From NCBI RefSeq assembly GCF_900142605.1, contig NZ_FRBL01000005.1:1-64000 (forward strand): a DNA stretch of 64,000 nt, in the 5' to 3' direction. Position numbers and translations under genes: made by a program. A model generated the notes under the pieces. That model saw nothing but the letters and a program-made list of their open reading frames with translations, searched no databases and was not told where the DNA came from. How positions within the stretch are numbered: position 1 is the first letter of the stretch; every line of letters begins with the position of its first letter. Shown piece after piece: positions 44,312 through 54,400 of the stretch. This DNA comes from Chitinophaga jiangningensis. Its GTDB lineage: Bacteria; Bacteroidota; Bacteroidia; Chitinophagales; Chitinophagaceae.

Positions 44312-44343
44312 TTTGGGTCTCTTCCGAAAGAAGGAGACCCAAA
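44312..44343. other. Stable hairpin between divergent genes
   Basis: TTTGGGTCTC pairs perfectly with GAGACCCAAA, extended by TTC/GAA with a bulge. Because both flanking genes point away, it cannot be the terminator of either; it might end an unseen small RNA. Confidence 0.45.
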
Positions 44344-44457
44344 TTTGGGGGTAACTGACCTCATGGGTCATATTAACTATTAAGGATAATGACTCTTATA
44401 ATTAGTTCGAATAGTTGTAATTGATCTCTGCAAAAGTAGACCAACGCAGCATTACAT

Positions 44458-44481
44458 AAAATACCTACATGTAGGTATTTT
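44458..44481. promoter_or_regulatory. Perfect 24-bp palindrome, possible operator
   Basis: The core ATACCTACATGTAGGTAT is fully self-complementary with no loop, extended by AAA on the left and TTT on the right. A loop-free dyad of this kind fits a dimeric repressor site. It lies 120 bases before the serine hydrolase start. Confidence 0.45.
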
Positions 44482-44600
44482 TCTATGTATTACATGGCTT
44501 TAAAAGCGTATTCTTTCCTTGTTATGTCGTATTTGCAATAGCTATTTTCGAAAATATTCTCCCCGGCATTTTCTATCTTCCCCTTTGATAAACGTCCACT

Positions 44601-45887
44601 ATGAAACAAGTTTTATTTACACTCCTGCTGCTGCCGGCATTGCATGCTCATGCCCAGCAACTGGCAACCGCCCAGCCGGAAGCGGCTAATATGTCCGCCA
44701 GCCGGCTTACCCGTATCGACTCCCTCATCAACAGCTATATCGGCAAAGGCTATGTGAACGGCGCTACGGCCATGGTTATACGTAATGGAAAAATTATCTA
44801 TAACAAAGCCTTCGGCTACAGTGATATGGAAAAAAAGATCCCGGAAAAAACGGATAACATCTTCCGGATCGCATCCCAAACTAAAGCCATTACCAGCGTA
44901 GCGGCCATGATCCTGTACGAAGAAGGTAAATTCCAGCTGGATGAGCCGCTGTCGAAATACATTCCTGAGTTCGCTAACCCACAGGTAATCAAGGCATATA
45001 ATGCCGCAGACACCTCGTTTACAACGGTGCCGGCTACACGCGAAATCACCGTGCGCGACCTCTTCACCCACACCAGCGGCATCGGCTACGCCCAGATAGG
45101 TGGCAGCATGGAAACGGCGATGTACGCCAAAGCCGGCGTAATCGCAGGCATCGGCGTAAAAAACCTGGTGCTGGCAGATAAGATGAAAGCGCTGGGCAAA
45201 CTTCCCCTCCTTCATAACCCCGGCGAAAAATGGACCTACGGCATGGGGGTGGATGTACTCGGCTACCTCGTGGAAGTGCTCTCCGGTAAAAGCCTCGACC
45301 AGTTTATGCGGGAACGTATTTTTGAGCCGCTGGGCATGAAAGATACTTGGTTCTATCTACCGGCTGATAAACAAGCCAGGCTGGTGCCGCTCTACTCGGA
45401 AGACAAACAGGCACATAAACTCTACAGAACCAGCAACAGTATTATGCTACACGGCACAGAGCTGTATGCGGACTACCCCAAATTCAAAGGCACTTACTTT
45501 TCCGGCGGCGGCGGATTATCGTCTACCACCTACGATTACGCCATATTCCTCCAAATGATGCTCAACGGCGGTACCTATAACGGCGTACGTATCCTGAGCC
45601 GCAACAGCGTAAGGATCATGACCATGAACCAGACCGGCAACCTGAAACTCGGGTCGGACAAATACAATAATTTCGGACTTGGATTTAAAATAACCAGTGA
45701 AGAAGGAAGCGCAGCATCGCTGATGCCAGCCGGCGCTTTCCAGTGGGGAGGAATGTTTGCCACTACCTACTGGGCTGACCCCAAAGAAAAGATAGTGGCG
45801 CTGATCTATACCAACGTATGGCCAACCACACATGGTATGATGAACGAGACTTTCAAAAACCTGGTATACCAGGCCATCAATGATTAA
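44601..45887 (+). CDS. Serine hydrolase, beta-lactamase (class C) family
   Basis: A 428-residue protein with a signal peptide (about 1-19, ending HAHAQ) and the SxxK motif RIASQTKAITSV (Ser92, Lys95). The tyrosine motif is in KWTYGMGVDVLGYLVEV. The C-terminal QWGGMFATTYWADPKEK is typical of the esterase-like subfamily (EstB type). It is likely a periplasmic esterase or amidase; true beta-lactam cleavage is not implied. Its TAA stop overlaps the stop of the convergent next gene. Confidence 0.88.
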   Translation: MKQVLFTLLLLPALHAHAQQLATAQPEAANMSASRLTRIDSLINSYIGKGYVNGATAMVIRNGKIIYNKAFGYSDMEKKIPEKTDNIFRIASQTKAITSVAAMILYEEGKFQLDEPLSKYIPEFANPQVIKAYNAADTSFTTVPATREITVRDLFTHTSGIGYAQIGGSMETAMYAKAGVIAGIGVKNLVLADKMKALGKLPLLHNPGEKWTYGMGVDVLGYLVEVLSGKSLDQFMRERIFEPLGMKDTWFYLPADKQARLVPLYSEDKQAHKLYRTSNSIMLHGTELYADYPKFKGTYFSGGGGLSSTTYDYAIFLQMMLNGGTYNGVRILSRNSVRIMTMNQTGNLKLGSDKYNNFGLGFKITSEEGSAASLMPAGAFQWGGMFATTYWADPKEKIVALIYTNVWPTTHGMMNETFKNLVYQAIND

Positions 45888-46492
45888 GCAGTAATTGCAG
45901 TACGGTTTTCAATTGCAGCCAGCAACTCAGCTGGTTGCAGTTGATGCTCCAGGTACTTATCGGCAAACGCGTAACGTATTTGCAGCGCCGGGGTGATAAT
46001 ATATACGGCAGGCACAGGCACATCTTCATTTACACCAGCCACAAAGCCCCAGATTGGATCGGACTTCTTATAAATCCCCGCTTTTTTAGCGATATCGAAA
46101 TCCCTGTCGTACACTACATCAAAAGGAATTTCCTGTTTGTTTACCGCTTCAAATTGTTTGCGCCCCTCACTGGATATCAGTAACAGCTTTGCACCAGCCG
46201 CTTCTATAGCAGGATGCAACGCTATTACCTGGTCCAGTAGATCATCTGCGTACCCGTTCCAGTGGATGGAATAGAATACTACTACCAGCGGCTGCGCCGT
46301 TAATGTGTGAATACTCGCCCCCTGTGTTAACAAACCAGCATCTTTAATTACCTGGTCTGCCTCGAGAAAAAATTCAGGAAACTGTTGTCCCGCACCCAGT
46401 GGCGCTATCTTCTCCCTATGGTATCCTGTTTTTGGAAAATTCTCTGGCACAGGCTGCTGCAGGTAATCGGCGTAACGGTAAAGTGTGGACAT
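45884..46492 (-). CDS. Peroxiredoxin-like (AhpC/TSA fold) protein lacking the catalytic cysteine
   Basis: A 202-residue protein with a thioredoxin-fold pattern: PLVVVFYSIHWNGYADDLLDQ (about 68-88), AKLLLISSEG, and PVPAVYIITPALQIRYAFADKYLEH with the cis-proline. At the place where AhpC/TSA enzymes have PxxxTxxC, this protein reads SIHWNGYAD, so there is no peroxidatic cysteine. No cysteine at all was seen in the translation. No signal peptide. It may be a redox-inactive relative. It is convergent with the serine hydrolase, with overlapping stop codons. Confidence 0.7.
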   Translation of the reverse strand: MSTLYRYADYLQQPVPENFPKTGYHREKIAPLGAGQQFPEFFLEADQVIKDAGLLTQGASIHTLTAQPLVVVFYSIHWNGYADDLLDQVIALHPAIEAAGAKLLLISSEGRKQFEAVNKQEIPFDVVYDRDFDIAKKAGIYKKSDPIWGFVAGVNEDVPVPAVYIITPALQIRYAFADKYLEHQLQPAELLAAIENRTAITA

Positions 46493-46761
46493 TTCCTGAA
46501 AATTTTATCGGTTGGTAAATGATGGGACAGCGGTTGATTGCTATCGTGAAACAAATATACGGGGATTATTTTAATTTCCCACTAACCCTATAGACTAATA
46601 GGCTAAATAATTTTACAACACATTGAGTTTCTAATATATAGGTAGAGAAAAAAATTCTGCATTTCGTCAAAGGCCAGCGGCATATGGTCAATTTCCCCTG
46701 GTAAAAGCACCCGGAACGGGGTAGTTTGCAGGAAAATACTACCAGTAAAATTCTTATCTTG

Positions 46762-47778
46762 ATGAAGATGAAAAACATCCGGACCATCCACTGGCTGCCT
46801 GCCGTTTATGCCCTCCTGGTATACACCAGTCTGCGGCTGGTAAACGATATCATCAGCGAAACCAGGTTCTGGCTCCGGCCCCTGCATACCAACCTTATTG
46901 AGGTAACGGTATCCCTTATTGCGGCTTATATTACTTTTTATGTGCTTAGGAAGATATTAGCCCGGCAACAACAACGGGTAATCCCGTTACCGGTTTGGAA
47001 GGAGTACGGGATGGTGGCCCTCGCCATCACCCTCATCTCCTATATAACCATTATACCCATGGCCGCACTTACGGATGATGGCTGCGAATGGTACGATGTG
47101 GTCAACATCACCCTCATCCCGCTACTATACGGCCTGCTGGCATATGCCATTTTGCGGGCCTCGGCCTCCCTGCGTAAGAATTACGAACAACAGCTGCTCC
47201 TGGAAAAGATCTGTAACGACAGGCTCCAGACGGAACTCCAGTTCCTGAAAGCCCAGTTCCACCCGCATTTCCTCTTCAACGCACTCAATATGATCTATTT
47301 CCAGATGGACGAAAGCGTGCAGGAAGCCAAGCACACCGTTGAAAAATTGTCGGAACTATTGCGCTACCAGCTTTACGACCAACAGCAACTGGTGCCGGTA
47401 GGAAAAGAATTACAATACCTGCAGTCTTATATCGACCTACAACAACAACGGATGAACAGTCACCTGCAACTGACCGTAAACTTTGACCCGCAGCTGCAGC
47501 AGCAAACCGTATATCCGTTATTGTTACTGCCGCTGGTGGAGAATGCGTTTAAATATACCGGGGGCGACTACTGGATCAGTATTGCCGCCACCCTGCGGGA
47601 ACAGGACCTGTTTTTCCATGTGAGCAACGCCGTGCCGGACGCCCAGCGCATCAAATCCGGTGGCATAGGGCTCGAAAACCTCCGGCGACGGCTGGAATTA
47701 CTCTATCCCGGGCAGCATGAATTAACTACCACTCATAACGGCAACAACTATACGGCCACCCTAAAATTAAGCATATGA
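46762..47778 (+). CDS. LytS/YehU-type sensor histidine kinase
   Basis: A 338-residue membrane sensor from the ATG at 46762; a TTG 12 codons upstream is less likely. Four hydrophobic segments in the first 135 residues are followed by a coiled coil and the kinase domain with LKAQFHPHFLFNALNMI (phospho-acceptor His), the N box LPLVENAFKYTGG and the G box GGIGLENLRRRLELL. It overlaps the regulator gene by ATGA. This pair heads a plus-strand run that continues through a bestrophin gene into jetABC. The signal is unknown. Confidence 0.92.
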   Translation: MKMKNIRTIHWLPAVYALLVYTSLRLVNDIISETRFWLRPLHTNLIEVTVSLIAAYITFYVLRKILARQQQRVIPLPVWKEYGMVALAITLISYITIIPMAALTDDGCEWYDVVNITLIPLLYGLLAYAILRASASLRKNYEQQLLLEKICNDRLQTELQFLKAQFHPHFLFNALNMIYFQMDESVQEAKHTVEKLSELLRYQLYDQQQLVPVGKELQYLQSYIDLQQQRMNSHLQLTVNFDPQLQQQTVYPLLLLPLVENAFKYTGGDYWISIAATLREQDLFFHVSNAVPDAQRIKSGGIGLENLRRRLELLYPGQHELTTTHNGNNYTATLKLSI

Positions 47779-48476
47779 AAATCCGCTGTGTAATCACCGA
47801 CGACGAACCTGTAGCCCGCAAAGGCATTGCCAGCTATGTGGAAAAAGTGGATTTCCTGGAGCTGGTGGGCGTTTGTGAGGATGCTATTTCACTCAACAAC
47901 CTGTTACAGCAACAACCGGTGGACCTGCTGCTGCTCGATATTGAAATGCCCTACATGACCGGACTGGAATTGCTAAGCAGCCTTCCCAATCCGCCAAAAG
48001 TTATTTTTATTACAGCTTATGAACAATACGCCATCAGGGGATTTGAGCTACAGGTGCTGGATTACCTGCTGAAACCGGTTTCTTTTGACCGCTTTTTGAA
48101 AGCGGCCAACCGCGCCCTGGAAATTTTCCGGCAAACAATCCCACCCGATTCCGCGTATATATTTATAAAATCAAACGAAAAACTCGTTAAAATTTTCTGG
48201 GAGGATATCTTATACCTCGAAGCCATGGAAAATTATGTGAATATATATACCGACAATGCCCGGCATATTATTCACGCCACCCTGAAATCGGTGATTGAAA
48301 GCATTAACAGCACGGACTTTGTGCAAACACACAAATCATATGTGGTAAACGCTAAAAAAATTACCGGTATTGATGGGAATTTAGTGGAGATGGGAAAGGC
48401 CACTGTGCCCTTTTCCCGCGGGATGAAAGAGGCAGCCATGGAAAAGATACTCCGTAACAGGTTACTAAAAAAATAG
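47775..48476 (+). CDS. LytTR-type response regulator
   Basis: A 233-residue regulator. Receiver domain about 1-120, with acidic DDEP at 9-12, phospho-acceptor Asp55 in LLLLDIEMPYMTG, FITAYEQYAI and YLLKPVSFDRF. LytTR domain about 135-230 with ILYLEAMENYVNIY and FVQTHKSYVVNAKKI. It is coupled to the kinase by a 4-base overlap and followed by the bestrophin gene after 8 bases. It may regulate its own operon, which is an inference. Confidence 0.92.
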   Translation: MKIRCVITDDEPVARKGIASYVEKVDFLELVGVCEDAISLNNLLQQQPVDLLLLDIEMPYMTGLELLSSLPNPPKVIFITAYEQYAIRGFELQVLDYLLKPVSFDRFLKAANRALEIFRQTIPPDSAYIFIKSNEKLVKIFWEDILYLEAMENYVNIYTDNARHIIHATLKSVIESINSTDFVQTHKSYVVNAKKITGIDGNLVEMGKATVPFSRGMKEAAMEKILRNRLLKK

Positions 48477-48484
48477 CTCCGTTT

Positions 48485-49393
48485 ATGCTGATAAAGTCCA
48501 AGCTGTCGCTCATGCAGGTATTTTCCTTCACCTGGAAGGTGGACCTGCTGCTGCTCCTCTGTTGTACCGGTGTTTACTATATGGATGTTTATTGGCTCAG
48601 CGATCATATCAATATACCCGGCGCTATTTCTACGGTATTAGGTACGGCCATCGCGTTTTTCATCGGCTTTAATAACAACCAGGCATACGACCGCTGGTGG
48701 GAGGCCAGGATCATCTGGGGAGCGCTGGTAAACGATTCCCGCTCCTGGACCCGCTGCCTGCTCTATTTTTATCATTCCGACAATGAATCCCAACGCACCA
48801 CTACCGCCCGCAACATGATCTACCGCCACCTGGCTTTCCTCTACGCCCTTAAATCGGCCCTGCGCAACCGCCCCGATGAATACTACCACCGTTACCTTTC
48901 ACCGGAAGAAGTAGAGATAGTTAGGCGACAAACCAACGTTCCCAATGCGATCCTAAACCTGCAGGCGCAGGACCTGCAACGGCTCAAACAAACCGGCACG
49001 GTAGACGGTTTCCAGTTCCTCGAACTCAACGACCTGCTGGTGAAAAACACCGACAGCATGGGCAAATGCGAACGGATCAAAAACACCGTTTTCCCCACCA
49101 GCTACGTGTATTTCACGAAAATGTTCATCTGGTTTTATGTGATCATGAACACGCTGATGATGACAGAATCCATCGGCGCCTGGTCCATCCTTTTCGGATG
49201 GGCGTTCGGGTTTGTATTCCATACCACGCACCTCAACGGCATTAATCTCATGAATCCATTCACCTACAACCCGCTGGCCATGCCGCTGGACAGTATCGCC
49301 AGGACCATAGAAATCAACCTGTTGGAAACCCTCGGCGAAACCGACATCCCGGCTCCTGTAGAACCCCGTGCAAACGGACTTTATATCATGTAA
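48485..49393 (+). CDS. Bestrophin-like anion channel
   Basis: A 302-residue membrane protein of the bestrophin/RFP-TM family. The N-terminal pattern is typical: FTWKVDLLLLLCC, then IPGAISTVLGTAIAFFIGFNNNQAYDRWWEARIIWGALVNDSRSW, which carries the conserved FRNNxAYDRWWE-like core. The second half has two helices (VYFTKMFIWFYVIMN, GAWSILFGWAFGFVF) and the family's late MNPFTYNPLAMPLDSI. Bacterial bestrophins are pentameric ion channels. It is 8 bases from the LytTR gene and 30 bases from jetA, with no terminator between. Confidence 0.9.
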   Translation: MLIKSKLSLMQVFSFTWKVDLLLLLCCTGVYYMDVYWLSDHINIPGAISTVLGTAIAFFIGFNNNQAYDRWWEARIIWGALVNDSRSWTRCLLYFYHSDNESQRTTTARNMIYRHLAFLYALKSALRNRPDEYYHRYLSPEEVEIVRRQTNVPNAILNLQAQDLQRLKQTGTVDGFQFLELNDLLVKNTDSMGKCERIKNTVFPTSYVYFTKMFIWFYVIMNTLMMTESIGAWSILFGWAFGFVFHTTHLNGINLMNPFTYNPLAMPLDSIARTIEINLLETLGETDIPAPVEPRANGLYIM

Positions 49394-49423
49394 CCGAATA
49401 CCTTTTTTCCTTATTTTTACCGA

Positions 49424-50887
49424 ATGACGTATGAACAATTATGTTTGCTGTTTGCCCAGTCAGTAACGCTGAAGATACTACGGGCCCGCAGTGCTCCAAT
49501 GATGTTGTCATTTTTTCACACCGTATTCAAAGAAAAAAACCAGACAATCATTACCAATGCCGAACTGGTAACCCGCTTGTCAGATTATCTTACGCATACC
49601 GGCTACCGCGCCACAGACGATGAGATCGATGCGGTTTCCCTGCTGGAAGACGATGATACTAAAGCTAAAAAATACATTGACCAGTGGAGTAACCAGGGGT
49701 TTCTTCGCAAATACCCCAACGACGAAGGTATTGATATCCATGAGCTGAGCAGCGATACGGAAAAAGTGCTCCATTGGGTCACTACCTTGCAGAAACGCGA
49801 ATTTATAGGCACCGAAAGCCGCTTTAAGGATATTTTCTCCAAACTCAAGGAGCTGGTGGACCAGAGTAATAAAGATCCGGAACAACGCATCCAGGAGCTG
49901 GAAAGAAAGAAATTTGAGATAGAACAGGAAATACAGGCCATCACCATCACCGGTAAGGTACAGGTGTTTGACGATACCCAGATCAAAGAAAGGGTATACG
50001 ATGTAAACCGTATGGCCCGCGAGCTGCTGGGAGATTTTAAAGAAGTGGAATCCAACTTCGAACAAATCACCCAGGACATCTACCGCAAACAAAGTGAACG
50101 TGACGTAGCCAAAGGTACCCTGCTCGCCTACACGCTGGATGCTTTTGAGGCCCTGCGCCAAAAGGACCAGGGTAAAAGCTTTTACTCCTTCTGGCAGTTT
50201 CTCATGGATGAAACCAAGCAGTCGGAAATGCGGGAGCTGATCGATAAGTTATACACACTCCTTGAAGACCGTGACATCGAATATAAAAATGACCGGTTCC
50301 TCCGGAAGCTCAAGCAGTCCCTTCATGCCTCCGGCAAAAAGGTGATCGACGCCAATAAAAAGTTGAGCGATAAACTCAGTCGCGTACTCAACGAGCGCAA
50401 TATGACGGAGCGCCGCAAAACCATGGAGCTGATCAATGATATCCGCGTGCTGGCCTTCCAAACACTGGGTAACCATCCATCAGCAGAGGATTTTATAGAG
50501 ATAGAAACCGATCCGGAGATGGATCTTCCGGACCGTTGGGAACTGGCCGATGAAAAAGCGGCCAGCCCGGCCTTCCAGTTACCGGAAGGAGTAGGAGGGG
50601 AAGAGTACTCCCTGGAAGATATGCAGGCGCTGTTCAATCATTTCCATATTGACCGCGCCCAGCTGGAAGAACGCATACAGGTACAGCTGCAAAACAAAAA
50701 GCAGATCAGCCTGAAAGAACTGGTAGAGATTTATGGCTCTGAAAAGGGGCTCACGGAGCTGATCACCTACTTTGCCATTGCCAGCCAGTCCTCCAGCCAC
50801 ATCATCCTGGAAACATCCGATCCTGTGAAACTCGGTAATCGTATCATCAACCTGCCGATGGTACTGTTTACCAATTCAAAAAACTAA
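49424..50887 (+). CDS. jetA: JetA/MksF kleisin-type subunit (DUF3375)
   Basis: A 487-residue protein of the DUF3375 family, the MukF-like kleisin of Wadjet and MksBEF SMC complexes. The N-terminus is family-like: LCLLFAQSVTLKILRARSAPM and FFHTVFKEKNQ. The middle has TESRFKDIFSKLKELV and a long helical region (about 150-370) that would bind the SMC neck, and the C-terminal part is winged-helix-like (LKELVEIYGSEKGLTELITYF). It starts the jetABC set, with jetB beginning 5 bases after its stop. In known Wadjet systems the complex extrudes DNA loops to recognise small circular plasmids. Confidence 0.9.
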   Translation: MTYEQLCLLFAQSVTLKILRARSAPMMLSFFHTVFKEKNQTIITNAELVTRLSDYLTHTGYRATDDEIDAVSLLEDDDTKAKKYIDQWSNQGFLRKYPNDEGIDIHELSSDTEKVLHWVTTLQKREFIGTESRFKDIFSKLKELVDQSNKDPEQRIQELERKKFEIEQEIQAITITGKVQVFDDTQIKERVYDVNRMARELLGDFKEVESNFEQITQDIYRKQSERDVAKGTLLAYTLDAFEALRQKDQGKSFYSFWQFLMDETKQSEMRELIDKLYTLLEDRDIEYKNDRFLRKLKQSLHASGKKVIDANKKLSDKLSRVLNERNMTERRKTMELINDIRVLAFQTLGNHPSAEDFIEIETDPEMDLPDRWELADEKAASPAFQLPEGVGGEEYSLEDMQALFNHFHIDRAQLEERIQVQLQNKKQISLKELVEIYGSEKGLTELITYFAIASQSSSHIILETSDPVKLGNRIINLPMVLFTNSKN

Positions 50888-50892
50888 CCTTT

Positions 50893-51483
50893 ATGTCTGA
50901 ACGAAATACAGCACCCTTTGCACATGTTTTCCTGAAACTGATGCAAGGCACCATTTACGAAGATGAGCGCGCCTACTGGAAAGACCTGCTGGGCTGGCAA
51001 ACAGAACTGCACAAATACCTGCAACAGGTAGGCCTGCAACTGGTGATCAATGAAGCCGATGGCTTTGCACGCATTGTGCAGCCCGACAATGATGAAAATG
51101 CCGATCGCCCGCTGCCACGCCTCATGCGCAAATCCAAGCTCACCTACGAGGCTACCCTGCTCTGCATCGTGCTGCGGGAAGCCCTGGAAGAGTTTGACCT
51201 CAAAGGCACCGGCACCAAACTGTTTATGACACAAAAAGAAATTAAGGAAAGACTCACCCTCTTCTTTAAGGAGCGCCACAACCGCTCCAAACTGCTCAAA
51301 GACCTGAACAAGCCTATTAACAGCCTGCTTGGGGTGGGCATCCTCCGCGTTAGCCGCGAAGATGCTACCAACAAGGAAATGCAGCAATATGAAGTAAAAC
51401 GCGTAATCAAAGCGATCGTGAACAACGAGAAACTGGAAGAAATCAAAACAAAATTAAATCTGCATGTCAACCCTGTTCAATAG
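50893..51483 (+). CDS. jetB: JetB/MksE subunit (DUF4194)
   Basis: A 196-residue protein of the DUF4194 family, the MukE-like KITE subunit. Two winged-helix parts are suggested: FAHVFLKLMQGTIYEDERAYW at the start and RLMRKSKLTYEATLLCIVLREALEEF in the middle, then LTLFFKERHNRSKLLKDLNKP. It lies 5 bases after jetA, and its end overlaps the start of jetC by 20 bases, so the three genes are translationally coupled. It should form dimers that bind JetA. Confidence 0.9.
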   Translation: MSERNTAPFAHVFLKLMQGTIYEDERAYWKDLLGWQTELHKYLQQVGLQLVINEADGFARIVQPDNDENADRPLPRLMRKSKLTYEATLLCIVLREALEEFDLKGTGTKLFMTQKEIKERLTLFFKERHNRSKLLKDLNKPINSLLGVGILRVSREDATNKEMQQYEVKRVIKAIVNNEKLEEIKTKLNLHVNPVQ

Positions 51484-54400
51484 TGATTCCAAAGAAAGCG
51501 GTTTCCGCCTGCAATATTTTGAAGTATATAACTGGGGGACCTTTCACAATAAAATATACCGGGTAAATACCAACGGGCAAACCTCCCTGCTCACCGGCGC
51601 CAATGGTAGTGGTAAAACCACGCTCATCGATGCGCTGCTGACGCTGCTGGTGCCCTCCGGGAAACGTTTCTACAACCAGTCGTCCGGTACGGAACAACGC
51701 CGCGACCGTGGGGAGGAATCGTACTTCTGGGGCTACTACGGGAAAACTTTTTCCGAAGAGTCCCTCCAATCTAAAACAGAACAACTGCGCCATAAGGAAC
51801 AAAACCCTTATTCCGTGCTGCTGGCCTATTTCTATAACGCTGCTACCATGCATACCATTACCCTGGCACAAGTGCGCTGGTACGCGGGCGAAATGAAAAG
51901 GCAATACATTGTATCTCCACATAAACTCAATATCAACGACCATTTCGGTAATGGAAAGTTTGATGCCAAGGGCGACTGGAAAAAACGCCTGAAGCTGGAA
52001 TTCCCCAAAACAGAGGTGACCGACAGCTTTAAAGAGTATTCCACATTATTCAGCAACATTTTCGGGCTGCGTAGTGAAAAAGCGCTGGCACTCTTTAACC
52101 AAACGGTGGGTATTAAAGTATTGGGAGACTTAAATACCTTCATCAGACAACACATGCTGGAGGAAACAGACAGCGAGGCAGAGTTTCTCAAACTGCGGGA
52201 AAACTATGACAGCTTACTAAGCAGCCACCGCGCCATCCAAAAAGATGAGATGCAATTACAGCTGCTGGAACCTATTATCCAGCAACGCACCGAATGGGAA
52301 ACCCTGCAGAACAAAGGCCGCGAGCTGTTATCATTACAGGACACCCTGCCGGGCTACTTCAATCGCCAGGAGCGGGAGATCGTACAGCAGGAAATACAGC
52401 AACTGGAACAGGAGCTGAGCGTAACCGCCAGCACCCTCATCTCCATCAACTCAAAGCTGGAGCAGCTAAACCTCCGCAAAGACGAGCTGATTGCGCAAAA
52501 GGCCAACAACAGTGTGGATGAGCAACTGCGCTCCATCGAAAAAACCATCCATTACGAGCAGAAATCGCTGGAAGCGAAACGCAACAAAATGGATGACTAC
52601 AACAAGCTGGCAGAGCGACTGGAACTGATTGCCTCCCCGGACGAAGCACAGTTTCACGAAAACATCAAAGGCGCCGAGAAAAAACTCAAAGGCCTGGAAA
52701 AGCAGCTGGACGCACTTCAGGAAGATATTTTCCTGCACAAAAGCAATCTCACTGCCGAAAAAAATCACGCGGCCACTATCAACGAGGAAATTGAATCTCT
52801 CCTTAACAGAAAAAATAATATTCCTTATGAATTGATCCGCATCCGTCAGCAACTGGCTGACATGCTGGACGTTCCGGAGGAAGACCTGCCATTTGCCGGG
52901 GAACTGCTGCGCGTAAAAGACGACGAATCCCACTGGGAGTACGCCATTGAAAAAGTGCTGCATAACTTTGCCCTGCGCCTGCTGGTACCGGAAGGATATA
53001 TCAGCCGCATCAACAGGTATATCAACGAAAACAACCTGCAAACAAGGCTGGTATATCATAAGATCGAAGAAGAATCTTATACGATGCTGCGTATGCCTAA
53101 GGAAGAAGATAGTTTGTTACAGAAGATAGAAATCAAGCCGGGCACGGAGTTCAGGGAGTGGCTGCAAAACCAGCTGCTGGATCAGTTTGACTATATCTGT
53201 ACAGACGATATGAATCTTTTTGGGCGTGCACGTAAGGCGGTTACCTCCAAAGGCTTAACCCGCGTGGCTTCCAAACATGAGAAAGATGACCGTCCCGGCC
53301 GCTCCCAGCAAAATAATTTTGTGCTGGGCTGGAACAACAAAAATAAATTACGCCTGCTGAAAGAAGACCTGGAAGAATGCAGCTCCGCTATTGACGAACT
53401 GCAGGCAGGCCTGAATGAACTGGAGGCCTCCCGTAAAGGCGTAAGCGCCATGCAAACGGTACTGAGCGCCTTCCTTACCCAGCGCAGCTTTGACGACATC
53501 AGCTGGCAGCAACACGCCGCCGTTATTGAGCAACATGCCCGCGAAAAAGACAACCTGCTGCAAGCCAGTGATAAATATAAAGTGATCTGCGAGCAGCTGG
53601 ATGAGGCCACTGCCGGCATTCGTGAGCTGGAAGAAAGCAAGGCGGATACCCTGCAGCAAAAAGGCCACCTGGATAATAAGCTGTCGGAAAAACAGCACTA
53701 TTACGGGCAGTTAAAAGTGAGCAATACCGACGAAATCGCCATGCAGCGTGCGCTGGCCTTCCTGGAGGAGCTGGCCATCACTGCGCCAGCCGCAAATGCG
53801 TCGCAACTATACAGCTACCGCAAGCGCGCGGAAGAAAGCCTGAACGTATCGCTGAAAGAAGCGCAGCGCAACAGCGCCGAGAAGCAAACGGAGATCACGC
53901 GGCTGCTGGCTGCGTTTGTGAACCCGCCGAAGTCGGTGCACGACACCTTCCCTGACTGGATCGGCGATGTTACCGACCTGCGCGCCCATGTGGAATACCT
54001 GGATGAGTTCACGGCCCTATATGAGCAAATCAAATACCAGCGCCTGATCGAGCATAAAGAGCGTTTCCGTAAATATATGGACACCAGTATGCTCAATGCC
54101 ATCACCAACTACCGTGCATGGATATACGGACAGGAGGATGCCATCCGTGAAGTGATGGAGGACCTCAACGAGCCGCTGCGTAACATCACCTTCAACAAAA
54201 ATCCGGATACGTATTTACAGCTGGAATGCCGCCATGTACGCGATGTGGAAATCAGGAACTTCAAGGATAAACTCAGTTTAGCCGTTCCCGATACCGTAAA
54301 ATACCAAACAGAGAAAGACGACGCATACGGCGAACAGCTGTTCCAGAATATTAAAACGCTGATTACCGAATTGCAGCAAAACGAAGCCTGGCGCAGGAAG

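Larger units (their letters stand above)
44140..44600. other. Intergenic region between divergent genes
   Basis: It lies between the PAS-LuxR gene and a serine hydrolase gene. No coding frame was supported. It contains a 10-bp hairpin at 44312-44343 and a perfect 24-bp palindrome at 44458-44481, both listed separately. The rest is AT-rich with no clear promoter match. Confidence 0.6.
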
